Below are positions 40,901-49,460 of a DNA stretch of 64,000 nt, piece after piece; the stretch's first letter is position 1, and each line of letters begins with the position of its first letter. The position numbers and the translations under genes are program-made. The stretch is from Catenuloplanes atrovinosus (GTDB lineage Bacteria > Actinomycetota > Actinomycetes > Mycobacteriales > Micromonosporaceae). The stretch is from positions 7,837,001-7,901,000 of the forward strand of contig NZ_JAVDYB010000001.1 of the NCBI RefSeq assembly GCF_031458235.1, written 5' to 3'. A model generated the notes under the pieces. It had not been told where the DNA came from. It ran no database searches and saw only the letters and a list, made by a program, of their open reading frames with translations.

Positions 40901-41490
40901 TGCCGCCAGGAGGCGATGTGCCGGGTCGCGGTCATGGTCGTCTCGCCCGCGTAGACCGCGCCGATCGCGGACGCGTCCGCCAGCCGGGCCGCGGTGTTCA
41001 CGGTGTCGCCGATGACCGTGTACTCGAGGGACGCCTGGATGCCGGCGACCACCTCGCCGGTGTTGAGCCCGACGCGGAGGCCGAGCGGTGCGCCGCCGCC
41101 GCGCTCGTCGTCCAGCACGCGGCGGACCGCGCGCTGCATGGACAGCGCGGCACGGACCGCGCGCTCGGCGTCGTCCTCGTGCGCGACCGGCGCGCCGAAG
41201 ACCGCCATGATCCCGTCGCCGGTGAGCTTGTCGACGTGCCCGCCGAACGTCTTCACGGCGCCGGCCAGCGCGGCCATCACCCGGTCGGTGACCGCGCCGA
41301 CGCGCTCCGGGTCGACCTCCTCGGACCAGGAGGTGAAGTCGGAGAGGTCACCGAAGAGGACGGTGACGACGCGGCGCTCCGCCGCCGGCAGGACGGCGGC
41401 GGTCTCGGCGGCGGCGGGGAGGGCTGCGCCACAGTTGTGGCAGAACCGGGCATTCGGAACCGCCACCGTCCCACACACCGGACACGTCAC
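37906..41490 (-). CDS. class III nucleotide cyclase-ATPase-TPR regulator
   Basis: A giant 1194-residue protein. Residues 3-20 form a zinc ribbon (CPVC, CHNC). Residues 40-210 are a class III adenylate/guanylate cyclase domain, with metal Asp in VLFGDLSDFTSW and KLTGDGIMAVFG, and IGDTVNTAARL with the transition-state Asn and Arg, so it may be active. An AAA/STAND ATPase follows (FVGREAEL; Walker A MTAEAGIGKTRF; VVVDDLHDATPE), then TPR-like repeats (residues 700-1150). Mycobacteria carry many such proteins. GTG start overlaps the MBL gene stop by 4 bp. The signal sensed is unknown. Confidence 0.88.
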   Translation of the reverse strand: MTCPVCGTVAVPNARFCHNCGAALPAAAETAAVLPAAERRVVTVLFGDLSDFTSWSEEVDPERVGAVTDRVMAALAGAVKTFGGHVDKLTGDGIMAVFGAPVAHEDDAERAVRAALSMQRAVRRVLDDERGGGAPLGLRVGLNTGEVVAGIQASLEYTVIGDTVNTAARLADASAIGAVYAGETTMTATRHIASWRQLRPLKLKGKRQPVPAFELLGLRDAPGTRSGLGDEAPFVGREAELGRVASRLAEVIDRSEPGVLIMTAEAGIGKTRFGAEAERLAAGFEGTGGATVLAVKCAAFGERRRLAPLADLVRSAIGLPHEPFTAATRAAVEERLRRVAQRLARTSPDKPIAVDALMTLLGYGDPQTPTGAPDWSSQDIPAPPDAEVLPAAVSVLLSGLAAEAPLFVVVDDLHDATPETIEALGVTLGRLTGPALVLLLGRPELVRTAGIMTRMSEAEVHSLPPLRGADASRLLTSYLNGGKLPPEDTDRLLATAQGNPFYLAELVTLLMERGALKAAVGANAAGRWRLSAGSLDRQLLSRDLAAVLAARIDALPADARAVLRDAAVIGDAVATATLQALCGRHPGDFERAVEELLQRRMLTRTRGGFAFSTPLMREAAYAGIGKADLAERHAFLARWAAAEEDEVEPLLSSGLAGPSGMTEDARDLFIAHHVESALRLADAVGLRTDSDVREVVPLGVAALSRATRRAHAMGEPGLAVDYAERATALADDALSDIDQLVHANALMQNGRITEALDLAEKLSANAGDDTACRSGALLIAGQAHRLLGDGHRAAEAWQEALAVATDAGLTAERAEAMRRLGMNDFFTGRLSQASSRFAAAFQVTKAAGDRHGQAWSLQDLAWVTTARGDFAGSEAVLDRATKLFAELGDPVGHAWVRGTTAFSRLLAGQLGEARRLAGSFLPFGERLGEAWAVGTLRAVDAFAAAELGDLVDADHQARVAYRDFSEISDDWGRGFALSVRGAVARGLGQWEHAHDLLTDALGYSRRTSHPLLLGIAGTMRGFVRLRLGDVPGAERDAQSVLTAVEPHNPLAPAQVGPRVLLASVRLTAGDALTAVGLLAPIAAGRAPSLLFSRRDAVATYAQALLAERQSMQALDWARRAVAMPAEDVRSGVRSYRVLAAALVANDAPEEACQAAAEAVRLAYASEQVSERAEADAMFDRLKPADDFPLEQPIA

Positions 41491-42308
41491 GGTGGGTCCA
41501 ACCCGGCGGATCCGCTGGGGAATTCCCGGTCGAGCGAGTGCAGGTGGTCGAGCTGGGCGCGCACCGACCACTCGGCGGCCCACCACAGCGAGCGATCGAC
41601 GTCCGCGTAGACGTGCGCCACCACCTCCTGCGCGGTGGTGGCACCGGCCCGGACCGCGTCACGCACCTGGTCGAGGCGGGCGACGCGGTGCGCGTGATAG
41701 AACGCGGCGGCCGCGCCGGTGTCGGCCAGCGCCGGGCCATGGCCCGGAAGGGCGACGATCCCACGGTACGCCGAGAGCCGCTCCAGACTCGCCAGGTAGT
41801 CACCGAGGTGCCCGTCCGGCCAGGCGACCACGGTGGTGCCGCGGCCCAGGATCGTGTCGCCGGTCAGCACCACCCGCTCGTCGCCGCTGCCCGCCACGAG
41901 GCTGACCGAGTCGTGCGTGTGCCCGGGCGTGCGCAGCACCTCGACGTCGAGACCGTCCGGCGCGAGCCCGTCGAACGGCAGACCGTGCCGCGGGTCCGCG
42001 GCCAGCACGGGTGTGCCGCCCAGCCGGGACGAGAGCGCCTGCGCGCCCTCGACGTGGTCCGGGTGGCCGTGGGTGATCAGGATGGCCGTGAACGGCGCCC
42101 GCTCCGCGATCGCGGCCAGGTGCTCCGCGATCTCCGGACCCGGGTCCACGACCAGGCCGCGCTCGGCGCCGGGCGCGCGCAGCAGCCACGTGTTCGTACC
42201 GTCGAGGGTCATGGGGCCGGGGTTGGGCGCCCGCAGCAGCGTCACCCAACGAGGCAACGCCTCCGCGAGCTCTCCCGCGGAGGCGGTCACGTGACCCGGC
42301 CCACTCAT
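41487..42308 (-). CDS. MBL-fold metallohydrolase (Rv3677c-type)
   Basis: The 273-residue metallo-beta-lactamase-fold hydrolase has metal motif ITHGHPDHVEG, then TPGHTHDSVSL, LTGDTILG and LPGHGPAL, the usual set of metal ligands. It matches the glyoxalase II/RNase-Z-like group found beside RidA and Crp in actinobacteria. TAGGAT (42321-42316) lies 7 bases before the ATG: leaderless. The substrate is not known. Confidence 0.9.
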   Translation of the reverse strand: MSGPGHVTASAGELAEALPRWVTLLRAPNPGPMTLDGTNTWLLRAPGAERGLVVDPGPEIAEHLAAIAERAPFTAILITHGHPDHVEGAQALSSRLGGTPVLAADPRHGLPFDGLAPDGLDVEVLRTPGHTHDSVSLVAGSGDERVVLTGDTILGRGTTVVAWPDGHLGDYLASLERLSAYRGIVALPGHGPALADTGAAAAFYHAHRVARLDQVRDAVRAGATTAQEVVAHVYADVDRSLWWAAEWSVRAQLDHLHSLDREFPSGSAGLDPP

Positions 42309-42335
42309 GACACCGATCCTACGGCGCGGGTCGGG

Positions 42336-42818
42336 TCAGGCCGTCAGCTCGACGATGACCTCGACCTCGACCGGTGCGCCGAGCGGTAGCTCGGTCACGC
42401 CGACCGCGCTGCGGGCGTGCCGGCCGGTCTCCCCGAACACGGCGCCGAACAGCTCGGACGCACCGTTGATCACGGCCGGCTGGCCGGTGAAGCCCGGTGC
42501 GGACGCGACGAACCCGGTCACCTTGACGATCTTGCCGACCCGGCCGAGGCCGACCAGCGCCTCGATCGCGCCGAGCGCGTTCAGCGCGCACTGTCGGGCC
42601 AGCGGTGCCGCGTCCTCGGCGGACACCTCCGCGCCGACCTTTCCGGTGGCCGGCAGCTTCCCGTCGACGAACGGCAGCTGACCGGAGACGTAGACGTGAT
42701 TGCCGGACTGCACGGCCGGCACGTACGCGGCGACCGGCGGCACGACCTCGGGCAGCGTCAGGCCGAGCTGCGCGAGGTTGGCGTACGGGTCGACCGGACC
42801 CAGGATCGGCTCGGTCAT
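42336..42818 (-). CDS. RidA-family protein
   Basis: The 160-residue protein carries RidA features (VYVSGQLPFVDGKLP, then ARQCALNALGAIEALVGLGR, and VEVEVIVELTA). RidA enzymes deaminate reactive enamine/imine intermediates. The catalytic Arg of canonical RidA (in RxAVxV, here ARSAVGVTELPLG) is present. It follows the DUF4177 gene by 2 bp. Confidence 0.88.
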   Translation of the reverse strand: MTEPILGPVDPYANLAQLGLTLPEVVPPVAAYVPAVQSGNHVYVSGQLPFVDGKLPATGKVGAEVSAEDAAPLARQCALNALGAIEALVGLGRVGKIVKVTGFVASAPGFTGQPAVINGASELFGAVFGETGRHARSAVGVTELPLGAPVEVEVIVELTA

Positions 42819-42820
42819 CG

Positions 42821-42976
42821 TTACTCCTTCGGGCGCTTCATATAGGCCACGAGCTGCTCCGGGTTCGGGCCCGGCACGACCGCGACGAGCTCCCAGCCGT
42901 CGTCACCCCAGTTGTCGAGGATCTGCTTGGTGGCGTGGGTCAGCAGCGGCACGGTGGAGTACTCCCACTTCTGCAT
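42821..42976 (-). CDS. DUF4177 small protein (Rv3678A-type)
   Basis: A 51-residue protein (MQKWEYSTVPLLTHATKQIL, DNWGDDGWELVAVVPGPN) matching DUF4177. TAGGCT (42989-42984) lies 7 bases before its ATG. Its place between RidA and the ATPase pair is conserved in mycobacteria. Confidence 0.85.
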   Translation of the reverse strand: MQKWEYSTVPLLTHATKQILDNWGDDGWELVAVVPGPNPEQLVAYMKRPKE

Positions 42977-43096
42977 GGTCGACAGCCTAGAGGCTGCGTC
43001 GCCGAGCCCCGCATGACCGCTCCGGTTACGCTGGCCGACGGCGTCCCTGACGCCCGGTGAAGAGCGCCCCCGCTGCACCCGACCGGAGGAAGTGAG

Positions 43097-43642
43097 ATGA
43101 CGACCCCGCCAGACGGTTCGTACCCTCAGGAGGGTTTCGGTCCTGCTCCCGCCCCTGCGCAGGAGGGCTTCGGCCCGGCACCTGCGAAGCCGGCGAAGAA
43201 GCGGCGCCCGGTGCTGATCGCGTCGATCGTGCTGGCCGTGGTGGTGCTGCTCTGCGGCGGCGGCGGCCTGGCCGCGTTCCTGCTGCTGCGGTCCGTGGAG
43301 TCCGGCACCGGCGCGCCCGAGCCCGCGCAGGCGGTCGACAGCTTCCTCACCGCGGTCTACGCGGACCAGGACACGCGCGAGGTCGGGCAGTACGTCTGCT
43401 CGGACAGCCGGGACAGCGAGGACATCGACGCCAAGATCCAGGAGGTCAAGGGGTACGCGGCGCAGTACGAGGACCCGAAGTTCGACTGGACCGCGCCGCA
43501 GGTGTCCGACCAGACCGGCGAGACCGCCACCGTGACCACCACGGTGACGCTGGTCACCGCGGACGAGAAGACGGCGGACCAGGCGCTGACCTTCACGGTC
43601 GTGGAGAACAATGGGTGGTGGGTCTGCGAGGTCAAGGGGTGA
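43097..43642 (+). CDS. membrane-anchored DUF4878-like protein
   Basis: The 181-residue protein starts with a Pro/Gly-rich cytosolic tail containing a tandem QEGFGPAPA repeat, then one membrane helix (VLIASIVLAVVVLLCGGGGL) and an extracytoplasmic domain like DUF4878/NTF2 (VDSFLTAVYADQDTREVGQY, ...TVVENNGWWVCEVKG) with a Cys pair. GGAGG precedes the ATG. The first ArsA-like gene begins 4 bp later, so the three may be one operon. Confidence 0.72.
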   Translation: MTTPPDGSYPQEGFGPAPAPAQEGFGPAPAKPAKKRRPVLIASIVLAVVVLLCGGGGLAAFLLLRSVESGTGAPEPAQAVDSFLTAVYADQDTREVGQYVCSDSRDSEDIDAKIQEVKGYAAQYEDPKFDWTAPQVSDQTGETATVTTTVTLVTADEKTADQALTFTVVENNGWWVCEVKG

Positions 43643-43646
43643 GCAT

Positions 43647-44588
43647 GTGACGGGGTCCTGGTCCGCGCGCCTCCACGTGGTCACCGGCAAGGGCGGCACC
43701 GGCAAGACGAGCGTGGCCGCCGCGCTGGCGCTCGCGCTGGCTCGGGACGGCAACCGCACGCTGCTGGTCGAGGTGGAGGGCCGGCAGGGCATCGCGCAGC
43801 TGTTCGGCCTGGACCCGTTGCCGTACGAGGAGCGGCGGATCGCCACGGTGCCGGGCGGCGGCGAGGTCCGCGCGCTGGCCGTGGACGCCGAGGCCGCGCT
43901 CCTGGAGTACCTGGACATGTTCTACAAGCTCGGCGCCGCGGGCCGGGCGCTGCGCAAGGTGGGCGCGATCGACTTCGCCACCGCCATCGCGCCCGGCCTG
44001 CGCGACGTGCTGCTCACCGGCAAGGCCAAGGAGGCCACCACCCGGTCGGTGAACGGGCGCCGGGCGTACCACGCGGTGGTGCTGGACGCGCCGCCGACCG
44101 GCCGGATCGGCCGGTTCCTGAACGTGACCGCGGAGACCGCGCGGCTCGCCAAGATCGGCCCGATCAAGACGCAGTCGGACGGCGTGGCCGCGCTGCTGCG
44201 CTCGCCGATGACCGCGGTGCACGTGGTGACGCTGCTGGAGGAGATGCCGGTCCAGGAGACGCTGGACGCGATCGTGGAGCTGGACCAGCTCGGCATCCCG
44301 GTGGGCAGGGTGATCGTCAACAACGCGCGCCCGCCGCTGCTGGCCGGTGGCCGGCCGACCCAGGCGGAGCTGCGGCGCGGGCTGGCCGCGGCCGGGCTGC
44401 CGGCGGACCGCGCGACCGTGGCCGGGCTGCACGCGGAGGCCAAGGCGTACCTGGCCCGGCGCGAGCTGGAGGACTCGCTGCGCACCGAACTGGCCGAGCT
44501 GAACCGGCCGCTGATCGAGCTGCCGCAGCTGCCGGGCGGGGTGACGCGCGAAGGGCTGGACGTGCTCGCCGACACCCTGCTGCGCTGA
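43647..44588 (+). CDS. ArsA/Get3-like ATPase A (Rv3679-type)
   Basis: The 313-residue P-loop ATPase has deviant Walker A VVTGKGGTGKTSVAAALALA, and VVLDAPPTGRIGRFLNVT as switch II/Walker B. It belongs to the ArsA/Get3 group; the M. tuberculosis pair Rv3679-Rv3680 forms a heterocomplex tied to envelope stress and antibiotic tolerance. No metal-binding Cys of true ArsA is present. GTG start at 43647. Confidence 0.9.
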   Translation: MTGSWSARLHVVTGKGGTGKTSVAAALALALARDGNRTLLVEVEGRQGIAQLFGLDPLPYEERRIATVPGGGEVRALAVDAEAALLEYLDMFYKLGAAGRALRKVGAIDFATAIAPGLRDVLLTGKAKEATTRSVNGRRAYHAVVLDAPPTGRIGRFLNVTAETARLAKIGPIKTQSDGVAALLRSPMTAVHVVTLLEEMPVQETLDAIVELDQLGIPVGRVIVNNARPPLLAGGRPTQAELRRGLAAAGLPADRATVAGLHAEAKAYLARRELEDSLRTELAELNRPLIELPQLPGGVTREGLDVLADTLLR

Positions 44589-44611
44589 GCGCGGGCCGTT
44601 ACGCTCGTTTC

Positions 44612-45739
44612 GTGCCAGCTGATCTCGACGTTGACGCGATTCTCGCCGATCCGGAATCCCGCATCATCGTGTGCTGCGGTGCGGGCGGCGTCGGCAAGAC
44701 CACGACCGCGGCCGCGGTGGCGCTGCGCGCGGCGGAGCGGCACGGCCGCCGGACGGTGGTGCTGACCATCGACCCGGCGAAGCGGCTGGCCCAGTCGCTC
44801 GGCCTCTCCGAGCTGGACAACACGCCACGGCAGGTCAAGGGCATCGACACCGAGGCCACCGGCGGCGAGCTGCACGCCATGATGCTGGACATGAAGCGCA
44901 CGTTCGACGACGTGGTGCTCACCCACACCGACCCGCAGCGCGCACAGGAGATCTTCGCCAACCCGTTCTACGCGGCCATGAGCTCGACCTTCGCCGGTAC
45001 GCAGGAGTACATGGCGATGGAGAAGCTGGGCCAGTTGCGGGCCCGCGACGAGTGGGACCTGATCGTGGTGGACACACCGCCGTCCCGCTCCGCGCTGGAC
45101 TTCCTGGACGCGCCGGCCCGGCTGGCCCGGTTCCTGGACGGGAAGATGCTGCGGCTGCTGCTGGCACCGGCAAAGGCCGGCGGCAAGAGCGTCTTCAGCC
45201 TGGTCACCGCGTCGTTCGGGATGTTCTCCCGGGTGGTGCAGAAGGTGATCGGCGCGCAGTTGCTGACTGATCTGTCCGGTTTCGTGGCCGCGCTGGACTC
45301 GATGTTCGGCGGGTTCCGGCAGCGCGCCGAGCAGACGTACCGAATCCTTCAGGCCAAGGAGACGTCGTTCCTGCTGGTGGCCGCGCCGGAGCCGGACGCG
45401 ATCCGGGAGGCGGCCTACTTCGCGCAGCGGCTGCGCGACGACCGGATGCCGCTGGCCGGCCTGGTGCTCAACCGCATGCACGCGCCGGACGCGGACGGGC
45501 TCTCCGCGGCGGACAGCCTGGCCGCGGCGGAGGCGCTGGACGCGTCCGGGGAGAGCCCGGCCACCGCGGACGCGCTGCGCATCCACGCGGCGCTGACCGA
45601 GCAGGCGGCGCGCGAGCAGCGGGTGGCGGCGCGGTTCACGGACGCGTTCCCCACGGTCCCGACGGTGGTGGTGATGGCGCAGCCCGCCGACGTCCACGAC
45701 GTCGACGGGCTGCGAAGTATCGGCGATGCGCTCGCCTAG
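44612..45739 (+). CDS. ArsA/Get3-like ATPase B (Rv3680-type), leaderless
   Basis: The 375-residue P-loop ATPase has Walker A CGAGGVGKTTTAAAVALRAA, and LIVVDTPPSRSALDFLDAPA as switch region. It is the partner of the upstream ATPase; both are conserved in actinobacteria. A -10 box TACGCT (44600-44605) lies 6 bases before the GTG, so although close to its partner (24 bp) it may also have its own leaderless transcript. Confidence 0.9.
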   Translation: MPADLDVDAILADPESRIIVCCGAGGVGKTTTAAAVALRAAERHGRRTVVLTIDPAKRLAQSLGLSELDNTPRQVKGIDTEATGGELHAMMLDMKRTFDDVVLTHTDPQRAQEIFANPFYAAMSSTFAGTQEYMAMEKLGQLRARDEWDLIVVDTPPSRSALDFLDAPARLARFLDGKMLRLLLAPAKAGGKSVFSLVTASFGMFSRVVQKVIGAQLLTDLSGFVAALDSMFGGFRQRAEQTYRILQAKETSFLLVAAPEPDAIREAAYFAQRLRDDRMPLAGLVLNRMHAPDADGLSAADSLAAAEALDASGESPATADALRIHAALTEQAAREQRVAARFTDAFPTVPTVVVMAQPADVHDVDGLRSIGDALA

Positions 45740-45744
45740 TCCCG

Positions 45745-46053
45745 TTATCCGGCGTGCACCAGGACGTTGGTGCGGCTCTTGTCCTGCTCGCGCAGGGCTG
45801 CCTCGAACATCTTCCGCCAACTCGCCACGTGCGGGTGCCGGCGCAGCAGCGCACGCCGTTCCCGCTCGGTCATTCCTCCCCACACCCCGAACTCGATGCG
45901 GTTGTCGAGCGCGTCCGCCAGGCATTCGTTACGGACCGGGCAGCCGCGGCAGATCCTCTTCGCCACGTTCTGCTCCGCCCCCTGAACGAAGAGCGCGTCG
46001 GGATCGCCGTTCTGACACGCCGCCATGGTCGGCCAGTCGCTGATCATCCCCAT
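45745..46053 (-). CDS. whiB4: WhiB-family Fe-S regulator (WhiB4-like)
   Basis: A 102-residue WhiB protein. The [4Fe-4S] ligands are C in MAACQNGDPD, then ICRGCPVRNECLADALD (CxxCxxxxxC), followed by the turn FGVWGGMTERERRALLR. Position between the ATPase pair and ponA2 matches whiB4 of M. tuberculosis, which senses oxidation. ATG 46053; GGGGGA upstream. It ends 6 bp from the convergent ATPase gene. Confidence 0.9.
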   Translation of the reverse strand: MGMISDWPTMAACQNGDPDALFVQGAEQNVAKRICRGCPVRNECLADALDNRIEFGVWGGMTERERRALLRRHPHVASWRKMFEAALREQDKSRTNVLVHAG

Positions 46054-46281
46054 CTGTGCACGTCCCCCCAAGCTGTACCGCCGCCGACCCGTATCCCCCG
46101 GTCGCGGCACATGTCCCTTGCCGGTGCGTCCCGACCGGCCACAGATCCCCCGGTCACTCCCCGCTATCCTCGCGGCACGGAGGGTGACATTCGATCTCCG
46201 GAACATCATGCTCCGTAGTTAGGCGATTACGCAACGTTGTCGGTTAAATCGACCAGGTCAGACACTTCGCCCTCTTCACCA

Positions 46282-46293
46282 ATATCGTGATAT
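46282..46293. promoter_or_regulatory. whiB4-ponA2 divergent region with palindrome
   Basis: The 480-bp gap between whiB4 and ponA2 (46054-46533) is AT-richer than its surroundings and holds no credible gene. The most regular element is ATATCGTGATAT, a palindrome that could be a regulator site; nothing ties it to a named factor. The ponA2 -10 box TAGCCT lies at 46522-46527. Confidence 0.3.
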
Positions 46294-46533
46294 CTATCGA
46301 TGGGCCGCGTGGCCGGCCGAGATGCGCCCGGGCGGGATTGGCGGAAAAGGCATCACCGGTGGCCGGGAGGCGGCACACTGGTGCGGGGGAGAGCTGCCGC
46401 ACGCCACGGGTAGTGCGACTTGCACAACGAATGCAAGGCCCGCGAGACATGCTCTCGATCGGTCGGGTTTTCCGCCGCGCGTGCCATAACGGACAGAAGG
46501 TGTAATCAGCCCTTTTCGCCGTAGCCTTGGACC

Positions 46534-48942
46534 GTGAGCTGGATCAGGAAACGTGACCACACCGTCTTTTCCGGCGCGTCGTCACTGGCCATCTGCGGCC
46601 TGCTGGCAGGCATCGTGGTGGCCGCGGCCGCGTTCCCGGCGGTGGCCATGTCCGGCCTGGCCGCGAAGGCCGGCGCCGAGACGTTCGACCGGCTGCCCAC
46701 CGAGCTGACCGTGCAGCGCGCCCCGCAGAACACCTACCTGTACGCGTCGGACAACCGGACGCTGGTCGCCATGATCTACGACGAGAACCGGAAGGACGTC
46801 GAGATCAACGACATCCCGCCGGTGATGCGCAACGCGATCATCGCGGCCGAGGACCACAACTTCTACCGGCACAACGGCGTCGACATGAAGGGCATCGCGC
46901 GCGCGTTCGTCAACAACAAGGCCGGTGCGGCGCAGCAGGGCGCGTCCACGCTCACCATGCAGTACGTCCGGATGGCGATCTCCTACTCCGCCGCGCACCC
47001 GGCCGACGTCGTCCGCGCCACCGAGGACACCAGCGCCCGGAAGCTGCGCGAGATGCGGTACGCCATGCAGGTCGAGCGGGAGATGTCCAAGGACAAGATC
47101 CTGGAGCGCTACCTGAACATCGCGCCGTTCGGCAACGGCGCCTACGGCATCTGGGCCGCCAGCCAGGTCTACTTCAGCAAGCAGCCGAAGGACCTGAGCA
47201 CGGAGGAGGCCGCGATGCTGGCCGGCATGGTCAAGGCGCCGTCCGCGTTCGACCCGACCACGCCCACCGGTCACCCGCTCGCGCTCAGCCGGCGCGACTA
47301 CGTGATCGACAACATGACCGAGATCGGCGCGGTCACGCCCGCCGAGGCGGCCCGCGCCAAGGCCGCCGAGCTCACCGTGAACGGCACCCGCACGCCGAAC
47401 GGCTGCATCAACTCGTCCCACAACGAGTGGGGCTTCTTCTGCGACTACGTCTACCGCTGGTGGATGGAGCAGGGCGAGTTCGGCGGCACCCCGTACGACC
47501 GGGAGCGGCGGCTGAAGAGCGGCGGCTACCGCATCGTCACCTCGATGAGCGTGCAGACGCAGAACGCGGCCCGCCGGCACGTGCACAAGCGCGCCAAGGA
47601 CGACAACCGCAACGCGCTCATGGTCGCGGCCGTGGAGCCCGGCACCGGGCGGGTGCAGGCGCTGGCCGTCAACCGGGTCTACAAGAACGACGACGCGCAC
47701 AACGAGCCGAACAGCGACCCGGCCAAGCGCCGCGCCGGGCTGCGCGGCACGTACCCGAACACCACGAACCCGGTGGTCACCGGCAGCGCGGACGTGCACG
47801 GGTACCAGGGCGGCTCGGTCTTCAAGATGTTCGCGCTGGTCGCGGCGCTGGAGAAGGGCTACCCGCTGAGCTACTCGATCTACGCGCCGGAGACCTACCA
47901 CTCCCGGTACGTGATCAGCGCGTCCAGCCCGGCGGCCTGCGCGGGCCGCGCGCTCTACTGCCCGAAGAACGCGGCCAAGAGCATGACCGGCGTGCACAAC
48001 ATGTGGAGCGCGTTCGGCGCGTCCGTGAACACGTACTTCATCCCGCTGCAGGAGCGGGTGGGCGCGGACAACGCGGTGGACGTGGCCAAGCGGCTCGGCA
48101 TCCGGTTCCGCGCCGCGAACGACGCCCGGTTCGCCGACGACGAGCAGGCCGCGTCGCAGTGGGGCGCGTTCGCGCTCGGCGTCTCCTCCACCACGCCGCT
48201 CGACCTGGCCACCGCGTACGCCACGCTCGCCGCGGACGGCCGCCACTGCGAGCCGATCCCGGTCATCGAGATCCGCCAGGAGGGCGAGGCGCTGCCCGCG
48301 GCCCGGCCCCGCTGCAACCAGGTGATCGCCAAGGACGTGGCGCGCGCCGCGATCGACGCGGCCCGCTGCCCGGTCGGCGACCGCTCCGAGACCTCCCGCT
48401 GCCGGGGCGCCACCGCCGGGTCCGTGCGCCGCGCGGTCGGCAAGCCGATCGCCGGCAAGTCCGGCACCACCGACGGCGACCGCACCGCCAGCTTCGTCGT
48501 CACCACCCGGCAGCTCACCGTGGCCGGCATCGTCGCGGACACGGACAACGCCAGCACCACCATGCGCGGCGGCGGCGACGGCTGGGGCAACCCGCACACC
48601 GAGGCGGTCAACCCGGCCGTCTACCTCACGCTCGCGGACGCCATGGAGGGCGTGGAGGCCGAGGACTTCCCGCCGCCCAGCCGGCGGATGCTCGACGGCG
48701 AACAGGTGGACATCCCGAACGTCCGCTGCGACTCCGAGCCCGACGCCCGCACCCGCCTGCTGGCCCGCGGCTTCGAGGTGCAGGTCGCGACCGGGCGGTA
48801 CGACTCGTCCTGCCCGGCCGGCACGGTCGCGGGCACCGAGCCGGGTGGCAGCACCATCGAGGGCGGCGTGGTGGTGCTCCGGCTCAGCTCCGGCCGCCCG
48901 ACCCGGCCGGCCACGCCGAGCCCTTCACCGTCCGCCCGCTGA
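46534..48942 (+). CDS. ponA2: bifunctional penicillin-binding protein with PASTA domain
   Basis: An 802-residue class A PBP. An N-terminal membrane helix is followed by the glycosyltransferase domain (AAEDHNFYRHNGVDMKGIAR; QGASTLTMQYVRM), and the transpeptidase domain with nucleophile S428 in GGSVFKMF, FGASVNTYF (SxN) and K642-SGT. The C-terminal PASTA domain begins VDIPNVRCDSEPDARTRLLA, ending in a Pro/Ser tail. The location, beside whiB4 and the metallophosphoesterase, matches ponA2 of M. tuberculosis. A -10 TAGCCT lies 6 bases before the GTG, leaderless. Confidence 0.93.
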   Translation: MSWIRKRDHTVFSGASSLAICGLLAGIVVAAAAFPAVAMSGLAAKAGAETFDRLPTELTVQRAPQNTYLYASDNRTLVAMIYDENRKDVEINDIPPVMRNAIIAAEDHNFYRHNGVDMKGIARAFVNNKAGAAQQGASTLTMQYVRMAISYSAAHPADVVRATEDTSARKLREMRYAMQVEREMSKDKILERYLNIAPFGNGAYGIWAASQVYFSKQPKDLSTEEAAMLAGMVKAPSAFDPTTPTGHPLALSRRDYVIDNMTEIGAVTPAEAARAKAAELTVNGTRTPNGCINSSHNEWGFFCDYVYRWWMEQGEFGGTPYDRERRLKSGGYRIVTSMSVQTQNAARRHVHKRAKDDNRNALMVAAVEPGTGRVQALAVNRVYKNDDAHNEPNSDPAKRRAGLRGTYPNTTNPVVTGSADVHGYQGGSVFKMFALVAALEKGYPLSYSIYAPETYHSRYVISASSPAACAGRALYCPKNAAKSMTGVHNMWSAFGASVNTYFIPLQERVGADNAVDVAKRLGIRFRAANDARFADDEQAASQWGAFALGVSSTTPLDLATAYATLAADGRHCEPIPVIEIRQEGEALPAARPRCNQVIAKDVARAAIDAARCPVGDRSETSRCRGATAGSVRRAVGKPIAGKSGTTDGDRTASFVVTTRQLTVAGIVADTDNASTTMRGGGDGWGNPHTEAVNPAVYLTLADAMEGVEAEDFPPPSRRMLDGEQVDIPNVRCDSEPDARTRLLARGFEVQVATGRYDSSCPAGTVAGTEPGGSTIEGGVVVLRLSSGRPTRPATPSPSPSAR

Positions 48943-48946
48943 GAAC

Positions 48947-48976
48947 CGCGCCGGGGGTACGTACCCCCGGCGCGTT
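48947..48976 (+). terminator. terminator after ponA2
   Basis: CGCGCCGGGGGTAC (48947-48960) is followed immediately by its exact complement GTACCCCCGGCGCG (48961-48974), then TT. It starts 4 bp past the ponA2 stop and faces the convergent YqeY gene. Confidence 0.8.
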
Positions 48977-48985
48977 CTGGTGGAC

Positions 48986-49435
48986 TCAGACCGCGAGCTG
49001 GCGGCGGACCTCGGCCGCCACCCGGCCGCCCTCCGCGCGCCCGGCCACCGCGGCCCGCGCCGCCTTCATCGCCGGCCCCATCGCGGGCGTGCCGCCCAGC
49101 CCGGCCAGCGCGCCGGCCACCACCTCGGCCAGCTCCTCGTCACCGAGCTGCTTCGGCAGGTAGCGGTCCAGGATCTCGTGCTCGGCCAGCTCCTTCGCGG
49201 CCGACTCGGCGCGGCCCGCGTCCGCGAACGCCTGCGCCGACTCACGGCGCTTCTTGGCCTCCTTGGTGAGCACCGTCAGCACCTCGTCGTCCGAGAGATC
49301 CCGCTTCGCCGACCCGGCGACCTCCGCGTTGCCCACCGCGGTCAGCGCCATCCGCAGCGTCGAGGTGGTGAGCTCGTCGCGGGCCTTCATGGCGGTGTGC
49401 AGGTCGTCGTTGAGGCGGTCCTTGAGCGTACCCAT
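48986..49435 (-). CDS. GatB/YqeY-domain protein
   Basis: The 149-residue protein starts MGTLKDRLNDDLHTAMKARD and holds TSTLRMALTAVGNAEVAG and EILDRYLPKQLGDEELAEVV, the YqeY fold related to the tail domain of GatB. The function of solo YqeY proteins is unknown; a role in tRNA handling is supposed. ATG 49435 lies 8 bases after minus-strand TAGTTT, so the mRNA is leaderless. Confidence 0.88.
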   Translation of the reverse strand: MGTLKDRLNDDLHTAMKARDELTTSTLRMALTAVGNAEVAGSAKRDLSDDEVLTVLTKEAKKRRESAQAFADAGRAESAAKELAEHEILDRYLPKQLGDEELAEVVAGALAGLGGTPAMGPAMKAARAAVAGRAEGGRVAAEVRRQLAV

Positions 49436-49443
49436 GGGCAGTG

Positions 49444-49453
49444 AAACTACCCT
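49444..49453. promoter_or_regulatory. back-to-back leaderless promoters sharing one TA step
   Basis: The decamer AAACTACCCT serves both genes. Plus strand: TACCCT (49448-49453), 7 bases before ATG 49461. Minus strand: TAGTTT (49449-49444), 8 bases before ATG 49435. Only 25 bp separate the two start codons, so no other promoter fits. Confidence 0.7.
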
Positions 49454-49460
49454 GGTCTCC

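Noticed and set aside
38350-41610. A 1086-codon plus-strand frame
   Set aside because: It is antisense to the cyclase-ATPase gene, whose domains are unmistakable.
42984-42995. AGCCTAGAGGCT palindrome near the DUF4177 start
   Set aside because: It is fully explained by the minus-strand -10 box TAGGCT; the plus half lacks the final T of a promoter box.
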